Assembly: GCA_007123465.1 (NCBI GenBank)
Contig: SKLB01000349.1
Span: 1-10,684 of the forward strand
Length of the DNA stretch: 10,684 bases
Origin: Spirochaetales bacterium
GTDB taxonomy: Bacteria > Spirochaetota > Spirochaetia > DSM-27196 > PWMO01
Direction: 5' to 3'
Part shown: positions 1-5,395 of the stretch, in pieces
Numbering within the stretch: the stretch's first letter is position 1
Layout: the number at the start of each line of letters is the position of its first letter
Notes under the pieces: model-generated
The model's database searches: none
Seen by the model: the letters and a program-made list of their open reading frames with translations, nothing else
What the model was told of the DNA's origin: nothing
Program-made: the position numbers and the translations under genes

Positions 1-81
1 AAAGAGGCCAAGAAGTTTTCCCTGATAGCTGCTTTCCTCTACATGGTAGCGATGGTAAGCGTAGCCGGTCTGTTCATGTAA
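1..81 (+). CDS. C-terminal end of a membrane protein (partial)
   Basis: The reading frame is open from the first base and ends at TAA (79-81), leaving 26 residues of a gene that begins outside the window. The fragment starts with a basic stretch (KEAKK) followed by about 20 hydrophobic residues (FSLIAAFLYMVAMVSVAGLF), which reads as a C-terminal transmembrane helix with almost no tail. No family can be named from so little sequence. It is convergent with the MFS gene that ends at 317. It is called because the hydrophobic pattern is coherent right up to the stop codon. Confidence 0.5.
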   Translation, partial: KEAKKFSLIAAFLYMVAMVSVAGLFM

Positions 82-243
82 AGAGAAGCTAAGCGATTCT
101 CATCGCGCACAGGGGCCACTGAAGAGGATCCCAAGACGGTGCTGCTCATCATGTGGAACGGCACGAGCTTTCATGGCAGTTGTCCTATTACAGGCTCATA
201 GTATCACATTGCCGGCACTGGCCCGACGCTGCGCTTCGCCTGC

Positions 244-261
244 AAAGGCGGTTTGACCGCC
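244..261 (-). terminator. Candidate intrinsic terminator of the MFS gene
   Basis: On the minus strand a perfect 6-bp stem (GGCGGT / ACCGCC, loop CAA) is followed by TTT. It lies about 56 nt after the stop codon of the MFS gene. The U tract is only three long, so termination may be weak. The rest of the 82-316 interval, between the two convergent genes, shows nothing else that I can name. Confidence 0.4.
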
Positions 262-316
262 CGAGCTGCCTGGCACCAATTGTTCCACAACCGGCTGTCG
301 GCGCGCTGCGGCGCGA

Positions 317-1546
317 TCATAGAAGACCCCGGCGAGAACGCGCCCGTTGAGGTCCTACAACAGACGATGCTCCAGCTGCAGCGGCGAAGACAACGGCCGA
401 AAATACATACACCCACACCAGACCCAAATCGTTTGCAATTGCCCCTGCAAGCAGCGGCCCGAGGAACCACAGTGAGTGCAACCAGTATATCAACCCAATC
501 GAAGAGGTCAGCGCCGATGGCTCACAGCGGTCCGCCGCCGCGGCCAGCACAATCGGACTGATCGAGTTTGCCAGCCCCGCGACTGCGGCCAGCAGAACCA
601 GAACAGCCGCGCTCGGGGCTACGGCCATCCCCAGGACCGCAGCGATTGAGAGTGCCAACGGAATTCTAAGCGCTGAACCGGTGCCCAGACGGCGGTACAG
701 CAGTACTGCCATCGCCTTGAAAGCCACACCGCTGGCATAGTAGAGCGCAACCATCAGTCCGATCGCAGCGGGACTCATACCGAAACGTCTGACCGCCAGC
801 AGCGGCAGAAAGCCGGCCGAAGACTTTGCGGCTACCGCCGTCAGCGCGTATGTTGCGCCCAAACCCACAACGCTGCGGTTCGCAAATACCTTACGAGTCA
901 GCTGCAGGCTTCCAGGTAGCACCGAAGTCCCGGCAAGTGCCGGCGTTGTCCGCCCGAGGTGTGGTTGATCACTCTGGACTCGGCGGTAACGAATCCAGAT
1001 CAGCGGCAGCAACAGCGCCAGCGGAATAGAGAAGACGGCAATCGAGAGCCGCCATCCACCGGAGCCGGCAATCAAACCCTGGATCAGTGGCATGGCGGTA
1101 GCCCCGATATTTCCGGCGATGCCGAATACCGAGATTGCCAGCGCCCTGCGGCCCGGAAAGCGTTCGGCCACCAACGCGGTTGCACACGGGTGAAACACCG
1201 CGTTGCCACAGCGCCCCAGGAACGCCAGCGCCAGCAGAACGCCGAACGAGCCCGCCTGCATCATGGAGAAATGGGCGCCGGCGGCCAACGCAAGCCCGGC
1301 GACAAACAACTCCAGCCGCCTGCCACGGAAATCGGCGATTACCGAAACAGGAAGAATCAACAGAAAGGTCGCGACGCCCGGCAGACTGAGCAACAGTCCA
1401 GCCTGCGACTCCGCAAGCCCGAACTCGATGACAATCAGCGCCAGCACGGGCGCCAACACGCCGTTGAATCCGTCACTGAGGCCATGGCAGAGCGAAATGA
1501 TACCAAGATCGAGATAGGCCCTGCGGACGGCGCTTGTAAACTTCAC
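317..1546 (-). CDS. MFS transporter, fosmidomycin-resistance (Fsr)-like
   Basis: This 409-residue protein is hydrophobic throughout, with a length and spacing of helices consistent with 12 transmembrane segments, so it is an inner-membrane secondary transporter. The loop after helix 2 carries the MFS motif A remnant ADFRGRR (residues 71-77). The stretch around residues 111-155 (LGRCGNAVFHPCATALV, then SVFGIAGNIGATAMPLI) resembles the Fsr-type efflux subgroup, where an HP motif and GGN-like helix are typical. The substrate cannot be read from sequence; a drug or small anionic metabolite is plausible from family knowledge. The start is GTG at 1546, the only usable start downstream of an in-frame stop, and no strong SD is visible. 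A promoter lies immediately upstream, so it is probably transcribed independently of the PcfJ-like gene 213 nt before it. Confidence 0.85.
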   Translation of the reverse strand: MKFTSAVRRAYLDLGIISLCHGLSDGFNGVLAPVLALIVIEFGLAESQAGLLLSLPGVATFLLILPVSVIADFRGRRLELFVAGLALAAGAHFSMMQAGSFGVLLALAFLGRCGNAVFHPCATALVAERFPGRRALAISVFGIAGNIGATAMPLIQGLIAGSGGWRLSIAVFSIPLALLLPLIWIRYRRVQSDQPHLGRTTPALAGTSVLPGSLQLTRKVFANRSVVGLGATYALTAVAAKSSAGFLPLLAVRRFGMSPAAIGLMVALYYASGVAFKAMAVLLYRRLGTGSALRIPLALSIAAVLGMAVAPSAAVLVLLAAVAGLANSISPIVLAAAADRCEPSALTSSIGLIYWLHSLWFLGPLLAGAIANDLGLVWVYVFSAVVFAAAAGASSVVGPQRARSRRGLL

Positions 1547-1569
1547 GTTCGATACACCACGCTCAGCGC

Positions 1570-1598
1570 AGCCTAAGCTGTTGCCCGCCGGATGTCAA
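1570..1598 (-). promoter_or_regulatory. Sigma70-type promoter for the MFS gene
   Basis: Read on the minus strand, a perfect -35 TTGACA (1598-1593) is separated by 17 nt from TAGGCT (1575-1570), which matches the -10 consensus at 3 of 6 positions. Transcription would start about 15-18 nt before the GTG start of the MFS gene. The near-perfect -35 and ideal spacing support the call; the weak -10 suggests modest activity or a need for an activator. Confidence 0.5.
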
Positions 1599-1759
1599 AC
1601 CCGGTGTTCGGATGTTATGGGGTACTTGTTTCCACTCCGATTGGCGCGCAATCGCCGTGCCCGGGAGGGATCGAATTGCCGCGGAATTACCTTCCAGTTC
1701 CTCGAGAATACGGGGAATCGCCGTTCTCGTGTCAAAGGCTATGGCAGGCTCGCCGCCGA

Positions 1760-3181
1760 TTACGCGACCCACGTTGCCACGGACAGACCAGCCGCGCTAG
1801 CCCAGCGTTTCAGGACGGCCATCTCTTTGGCGTCCGGCAGACGATTGCGCAGTCCCCGTGCCTGGACGATCTCCTTGCGCTTCACGTTGAGCTCCAAGGT
1901 AAGCCGTCGGGTCGCGTCGGTCGCAGTCTCAAGGCGCACCGACCAGATTGACGAGACGCGATTGCGGCACGATGAGGCGTACGTTGCGACGCAGTGACCC
2001 AGAATCCGGCCCTCTTCCTCCAGTTCCTGCGAGCTGACCAACTCGATGATTCGCCAGACACGCATGTTCCTTGATTCCCGCTTGCCTTCGACCAGCTCAA
2101 AATCAGGTATACCGGACCTGGTCCACTGAAGTAGCCCTCCCTTGGCGGTCCGCCCGAGTCTGGCATGCCACTCCTCCACGCGCCGCAACAGGGTCCCCGG
2201 CGTCCGGCCTCCCATTGAGAAGCCGGGTTGAGGTGGATCCTGTTCCTGCACGACGCCCCTGGCAACGAACACGGCCTGGTTCTCGTATTTCTGATTCCAG
2301 ATGTAGTCGACGATAGGCTGGTAGTGGGCCGTATCCAGCATCGGGTTGCGCGCGAAGAACCGTATGAGCTCGAGACAGAACTTGTTGTCGCTGAAGTCTA
2401 TCGCCATGCGTGTAGCCAGAATTGCGTCCGCAACTCTGCGGTCACCTCCAAGGGCGAGGACCTGTCCGTACCGTATGGCGGCACGTGGGCTGTAATGCTC
2501 GGGGGCCTGTGTAAACCAGTGCGCCATGCGCTTTGTAAGCGGTGCGGGCAACCCGGCGGCCGTACGGATGCTTCCGCCCTGCCCCAGGTGGATGTACCAG
2601 CGTTGTCGGGTCCGATTCTTCTTATGCCACACGCCTACCATGAAGGCAGGCGGCTCGTACTCGCAGAGGAGATGCATAGCGAGACTCGACAGCTGCTTCT
2701 CGATGTTGTGGCTGTGCGGTTTCCAGTCGCAGAGGTCCCGTCGCCACTCGCGCTCATACCGATAGAGATTCAGTACCGCGATGGTGCTGTCTCTTGAGGA
2801 GAGGAGCTTGCTCAGCGAATCTATCTGGATCAGGTAGTCACGCAGCGCCCCTGCAGCGGCGTGCTTCCTGCACGCCTGTGCGATAATCTTCAACGGCTCG
2901 TCAGCAACCGTCTCCTCATCGATCTCACCCAGGAATATCCTTCTGATGGCGTGAGCCCGGTTGTGAGATCGCCTGGCCCTGAGCAAGGCACGATCTGCGG
3001 TCTGCCGCCGGTAGAGTTCTCGCTCCTGGCGCCGCTGCAGATCAGACTTGCGCACGCTCGACTGGAGCCGGTTCTCTGTGCACCAGCGCCGGTACTCGTC
3101 AACCGAAGCAAACCCAAGCTCGCGAAAGATGTGGCGCTCTGTTGATGGATCGAGCGTTGGGCGTGCAAAGCCTCCGGCCAT
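1760..3181 (-). CDS. PcfJ-like domain protein
   Basis: The protein has 473 residues from the chosen start. The C-terminal part (about residues 390-460) holds the signature I associate with PcfJ-like proteins: EGRILGHCVATYASSC, then SSIWSVR, then a strand/helix unit with LTLEL and IVQARGLRNR. The HC and C residues in the first motif are typical. The N-terminal half is basic, rich in Arg and Glu, and probably helical; no signal peptide or membrane segment is seen, so it should be cytoplasmic. PcfJ was named from the conjugative plasmid pCF10, but chromosomal homologues of unknown role are common, and no conjugation genes are present here. The open frame extends upstream to 3325, but those 48 residues are Arg-rich and look non-coding. 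ATG 3181 (MAGGFARP) is preferred and lies just after a -10-like box. Confidence 0.7.
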   Translation of the reverse strand: MAGGFARPTLDPSTERHIFRELGFASVDEYRRWCTENRLQSSVRKSDLQRRQERELYRRQTADRALLRARRSHNRAHAIRRIFLGEIDEETVADEPLKIIAQACRKHAAAGALRDYLIQIDSLSKLLSSRDSTIAVLNLYRYEREWRRDLCDWKPHSHNIEKQLSSLAMHLLCEYEPPAFMVGVWHKKNRTRQRWYIHLGQGGSIRTAAGLPAPLTKRMAHWFTQAPEHYSPRAAIRYGQVLALGGDRRVADAILATRMAIDFSDNKFCLELIRFFARNPMLDTAHYQPIVDYIWNQKYENQAVFVARGVVQEQDPPQPGFSMGGRTPGTLLRRVEEWHARLGRTAKGGLLQWTRSGIPDFELVEGKRESRNMRVWRIIELVSSQELEEEGRILGHCVATYASSCRNRVSSIWSVRLETATDATRRLTLELNVKRKEIVQARGLRNRLPDAKEMAVLKRWASAAGLSVATWVA

Positions 3182-3187
3182 GCCCGA

Positions 3188-3216
3188 AGTATAGCCGACC
3201 GCAAGGCGAAAAACTA
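3188..3216 (-). promoter_or_regulatory. Possible promoter giving a leaderless PcfJ-like mRNA
   Basis: On the minus strand, TATACT (3193-3188) has 5 of 6 matches to the -10 consensus and lies 17 nt after a weak -35-like TAGTTT (3216-3211). Only six nt separate the -10 box from ATG 3181, so transcription would begin at or next to the start codon. No Shine-Dalgarno sequence is seen before that ATG. This is a weak call. Confidence 0.3.
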
Positions 3217-3369
3217 CGTGAGAAAAATGCGGTACCAAACGGATTCGCAGGCTACCCCGCCAAGAGTCGTTCCGGCAACCCCTGCGGCGGTCTATGCGGC
3301 CTTTGCGCAGCCGGGCGCCACGCATCGCGGTTCCATCGCCCGGCCGGCGCTCCAGGTTGCGTTACTGTG

Positions 3370-3822
3370 CTACTGGCGCTCGTGCACAATTGCGTTGATG
3401 ACCGGGGTGTCACCGGACCGCTCGATATCGGGCCAGATTAGAATCATGCGCCCTGTGGAAAAGAGCAGTTTGTGCATGTCCTCCATTCCAAAATCCGGAA
3501 AGTGCATCGAAATCCAGAGTTCACTGTCCCTTTCGCTGATCTCCCATGTGAACTCCGCCTCTTGCACGGGGCCGGTGGCGTCGGTGCCGCGTTTGTCCTG
3601 CCTGAACTCCAGCCACGGAGTCTCTGTCGGCGGGACTAGTCTCGAAAACTCGGGACGCTGCGTATCGTAGCCTGCCACCAGCCGCCACCGGCCGATGATC
3701 TCACGTTCGGCATCCTGCGCTGAGAGATAGCCAGCGTCTTCCAACGGGAAATCCAGCCCAAACGCAGATGCCCCAAGAACGACCAGCACCACAAGCAATA
3801 CCCCGCATTTCCTGTTCACCAT
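3370..3822 (-). CDS. Small secreted protein, lipocalin-like fold possible
   Basis: This is a 150-residue protein with a clear signal peptide: MVNRK, then a hydrophobic core (GVLLVVLVVLGA), then a small-residue cleavage region (SAFG) around residue 20, so it is exported. The mature part begins with an acidic stretch and then IIGRWRLVAGYD, a G-x-W entry reminiscent of lipocalin-like beta-barrels, followed by alternating beta-type segments (WLEFRQD, AEFTWEIS, SELWISMHF, GRMILIWP). The family is not recognised with certainty; the function is unknown. The start is set by a strong SD (AAGGAGG, six nt before ATG 3822). The frame is open further upstream to 3936, but that part lacks an SD and would bury the signal peptide. 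It heads the minus-strand series before the PcfJ-like gene (188-nt gap) and is divergent from the toxin-antitoxin remnant. Confidence 0.65.
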   Translation of the reverse strand: MVNRKCGVLLVVLVVLGASAFGLDFPLEDAGYLSAQDAEREIIGRWRLVAGYDTQRPEFSRLVPPTETPWLEFRQDKRGTDATGPVQEAEFTWEISERDSELWISMHFPDFGMEDMHKLLFSTGRMILIWPDIERSGDTPVINAIVHERQ

Positions 3823-3828
3823 AATGCT

Positions 3829-3835
3829 CCTCCTT
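3829..3835 (-). promoter_or_regulatory. Strong Shine-Dalgarno site that fixes the start
   Basis: AAGGAGG on the minus strand is six nt before ATG 3822. It selects this start over the longer open frame beginning at 3936. Confidence 0.75.
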
Positions 3836-3921
3836 GCGATCCGCCCCGGATGTGCGGCCATCATTGCGTTCAGTATAAGCCCTATCGGGCGTTTGCTGTG
3901 CCAGATATTCTGCGTTTTGTC

Positions 3922-4011
3922 ATGGTAAACGTGCACGAGGCCAGGACGAAGCTATCGGCGCTTCTCGAGCGCGCGCACCGCGGAGAAGGGCTCGGGGCGT
4001 GGCAGACGTGA
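3922..4011 (+). pseudogene. Truncated Phd/YefM-type antitoxin remnant
   Basis: From ATG 3922 the frame reads VNVHEARTKLSALLERAHRGEG, which matches the N-terminal part of Phd/YefM-family antitoxins (V-x-x-x-EA-x-x-x-LS-x-LL-x-x-V-x-x-GE, the DNA-binding half). After the GE motif, at about 3987, similarity stops: where the family continues with an I-x-x-x-G-x-P-V-A-x-L strand, this frame gives LGAWQT and a stop at 4009-4011. Only 29 codons remain of the usual 75-90, so the middle and the toxin-binding C-terminus appear deleted. The stop overlaps the start of the PIN-domain remnant, which preserves the usual antitoxin-toxin gene order. The deletion is inferred from family knowledge. Confidence 0.65.
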
Positions 4012-4142
4012 GGCTTCTCCTGGACACGCACGCTCTGCTGTTCTGATGGTCCGCGCCCGAACGCCTGCCGGCGCGAGTCGTGTCGCTGCTGCGGGACCCC
4101 GCTGAGTGATCTGGGCGCAGAGCGTCTGTGGAGATAGCAACC
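4008..4142 (+). pseudogene. Degraded VapC-like PIN-domain toxin remnant
   Basis: GTG 4008 opens a frame reading RLLLDTHALLF, the N-terminal strand of PIN-domain RNases with the first catalytic Asp. A TGA at 4044 falls where the family usually has Trp (one base from TGG). The frame continues as WSAPERLPARVVSLLRDPAE, again as in PIN toxins. After 4104 the similarity moves to another frame (VIWAQSV, 4106-4126), then returns through an extra base at 4129 to give WEIAT, matching the family's SA-x-S-x-WEIA motif. So one stop, one apparent deletion and one insertion are present, and the last two thirds of the domain, with the remaining acidic residues, are missing. The gene must be dead. It follows the antitoxin remnant directly. 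Confidence 0.7.
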
Positions 4143-4199
4143 GCCGCAACTGCCGCCCGTTATCCCGCGGATAGACCACGCATCTGCTTCGGGCTGAAT

Positions 4200-4228
4200 T
4201 TGTCCCTTCGTTCTGCATTCAGTACATT
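4200..4228 (+). promoter_or_regulatory. Possible promoter for the DUF1328 gene
   Basis: TTGTCC (4200-4205) and TACATT (4223-4228) are separated by exactly 17 nt, each matching consensus at 4 of 6 positions. The -10 box ends 19 nt before the start codon, so the untranslated leader would be only about 12-13 nt, just long enough to hold the AAGGAG ribosome binding site. Confidence 0.35.
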
Positions 4229-4247
4229 TTGTACGAAGGAGTGAATT

Positions 4248-4415
4248 GTGTTAGAATGGGCTGCAATTCTTCTTGTCATTTCGATTATCGCAGGGGTATT
4301 TGGATTTGGTAATCTCGCCGCTACCGCGAGAGGAATTGCGCGGGTATTGTTCTTCCTCTTCATTGTGCTCTTCATTGTGCTGTTGCTGGTTGCGGTGATC
4401 TTACAGGGAGGGTGA
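4248..4415 (+). CDS. DUF1328 / UPF0391 (YtjA-like) small membrane protein
   Basis: This 55-residue protein starts at GTG 4248 and has a near-ideal Shine-Dalgarno (AAGGAG, six nt spacing). It has two hydrophobic segments. The first reads LEWAAILLVISIIAGVFGFG. A short polar turn with NLAATARGIAR follows, and then a second hydrophobic run FFLFIVLFIVLLLVAVIL. The W-A-x-x-x-x-V-I-x-x-IAG-x-x-GFG pattern and the A-x-x-A-x-GIA-x-x-LFF turn are characteristic of the DUF1328 family of tiny inner-membrane proteins. Their role is unknown; in some bacteria they are associated with stress responses. The gene is too short for usual ORF cut-offs. The racemase begins 37 nt downstream on the same strand, so the two may be co-transcribed. 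A GC hairpin (CGCCGC-AG-GCGGCG, 4425-4438) lies between them without a U tract. Confidence 0.85.
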   Translation: MLEWAAILLVISIIAGVFGFGNLAATARGIARVLFFLFIVLFIVLLLVAVILQGG

Positions 4416-4452
4416 AACGAAAATCGCCGCAGGCGGCGGCTACATTGGCTCT

Positions 4453-5148
4453 ATGAAAACGATCGGACTGCTCGGAGGGATGAGCTGGGAGAGTACGGCG
4501 CAGTACTATAGTTTTATCAACACGCTGGTGAAGGAAAGGCTTGGCGGGTTGCACTCGGCGGAGATTGTGCTGCTGAGTATGGACTTTGCGCCCCTGGAGG
4601 CGATGCAGGCCGCCGGTGACTGGGAAGCGGCGGGGCGGCTCCTGGCTGAGAAGGCGGCGCGGGCCGAGGCGGCGGGGGCGGAGCTTCTGCTTATCGCGAC
4701 CAACACCATGCATAAGGTGGCGCCGGCGGTTGAGGCTGCCCTGACAATTCCACTCATCCATATTGCCGATGCAACCGCGGCTCGCATTCTGACAGAACAC
4801 AGCAGCCCCTGTATAGGTCTGCTCGGCACCCGTTTCACTATGGAGCAGGAGTTCTACGCCGGCCGCCTGCGGATCAACCACGGTATAGAGGTACTCACTC
4901 CACCCGCGCCGGACCGCGCAATAGTGCATCGCATTATCTACGAGGAACTCGTGCTGGGCACAATCAGCGAGTCCTCGCGCGCTGAATATATCCGCATTGC
5001 TGACGATCTTGCCGCGCGCGGTGTGCAGGGAGTCATTCTCGGCTGCACCGAGATCGGCATGCTGCTGCGTCCTGCCGATGTAGCGGTACCACTCTACGAC
5101 ACCACCCGCATTCACGCCGAAGCCGCGGTAGACGAAGCCCTCAGATGA
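4453..5148 (+). CDS. Aspartate/glutamate racemase family protein, YgeA-like
   Basis: The 231-residue protein begins MKTIGLLGGMSWEST, the hallmark of the Asp/Glu racemase superfamily, and is colinear with E. coli YgeA along its length (GLHSAEIVL, ATNTMHKVA, LIHIADAT, LLGTRFTMEQEFY, EELVLGTISESSRAEY, GVILGCTEIG). It is cofactor-independent and cytoplasmic and would interconvert L- and D-aspartate or glutamate, possibly feeding D-amino acids into the wall or an exported pool. Most family members use two cysteines; here the first position is Thr83 (TNT) and only Cys198 (GCTE) is present. The same Thr/Cys pairing has been reported for YgeA, so the enzyme may be active but atypical. The start at 4453 keeps the conserved N-terminus; the ribosome binding site is weak, which suggests coupling to the preceding small gene. 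The first half of the gene is noticeably richer in G than its neighbours. Confidence 0.85.
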   Translation: MKTIGLLGGMSWESTAQYYSFINTLVKERLGGLHSAEIVLLSMDFAPLEAMQAAGDWEAAGRLLAEKAARAEAAGAELLLIATNTMHKVAPAVEAALTIPLIHIADATAARILTEHSSPCIGLLGTRFTMEQEFYAGRLRINHGIEVLTPPAPDRAIVHRIIYEELVLGTISESSRAEYIRIADDLAARGVQGVILGCTEIGMLLRPADVAVPLYDTTRIHAEAAVDEALR

Positions 5149-5171
5149 CTCGAACACAACGCGTTTTTCCC

Positions 5172-5226
5172 TATGCACGCTGCATACACTATGCATATTC
5201 GATGACCAGCTATGCAAGCTGCATAG
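5172..5226. repeat. Three TATGCA-type dyads, candidate operator cluster
   Basis: Two long palindromes share the design TATGCA-N3-TGCATA: 5172-5186 (TATGCA-CGC-TGCATA) and 5210-5226 (CTATGCA-AGC-TGCATAG, 7-bp arms). Between them 5190-5197 is a compact palindrome of the same core (TATGCATA). The centres of the two long dyads are 39 bp apart. They lie just after the racemase gene and about 170 bp before the lipoprotein start. Repeated dyads with the same 6-nt half-site are typical of binding sites for a dimeric helix-turn-helix regulator, which cannot be identified here. Confidence 0.5.
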
Positions 5227-5234
5227 TCAGGCTG

Positions 5235-5252
5235 CGAGGCGAATTTGCCTCG
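5235..5252. repeat. 18-bp imperfect palindrome
   Basis: CGAGGC and GCCTCG form a 6-bp inverted repeat around GAATTT, itself almost symmetrical. It could be a hairpin ending the racemase transcript, although there is no U tract, or another protein-binding dyad. It overlaps the possible -35 box of the lipoprotein gene. Confidence 0.35.
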
Positions 5253-5272
5253 GTATTCCATCAGGATATTCT
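5245..5272 (+). promoter_or_regulatory. Weak candidate promoter for the lipoprotein gene
   Basis: TTGCCT (5245-5250) and TATTCT (5267-5272) lie 16 nt apart, with 4 of 6 matches each. An AT-rich stretch with TATTATAAC follows at 5274-5282. The dyad cluster is just upstream, where a regulator could act. The rest of the 5149-5395 intergenic region shows no gene. Confidence 0.25.
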
Positions 5273-5395
5273 GTATTATAACTAATTCCATTGTAATCAC
5301 TTAATAGATTCTTCCATGTACTGCCTGCAACCGCGCTCTTGGCATGTTAATTGCTATTACTTCTGTACAGGCAAACTGGGAGAATGGAGATAGAT

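Noticed and set aside
1660..1690. tRNA 3'-end-like string (TTCGATCCCTCCCGGGCA on the minus strand), which could mark an attachment site
   Set aside because: The T stem does not pair (GGCAA against CCTCC), and no anticodon or acceptor arm is found upstream.
1563..1772. 69-residue minus-strand frame between the PcfJ-like and MFS genes
   Set aside because: It overlaps the PcfJ 3' end and the MFS promoter, has no Shine-Dalgarno and resembles nothing known. The interval is treated as intergenic.
3879..3890. GCCC-TATC-GGGC palindrome between the secreted-protein gene and the antitoxin remnant, possible old Phd operator
   Set aside because: Four-bp arms are too short to distinguish from chance in GC-rich DNA, and no second copy is present.
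3952..4218. 88-residue minus-strand frame over the toxin-antitoxin remnant
   Set aside because: It has no domain and no ribosome binding site, whereas the plus strand shows clear Phd and PIN similarity.
4372..5217. 281-residue open frame on the minus strand opposite the racemase
   Set aside because: It is antisense to a clearly conserved enzyme, has no recognisable domain and has unnatural composition.
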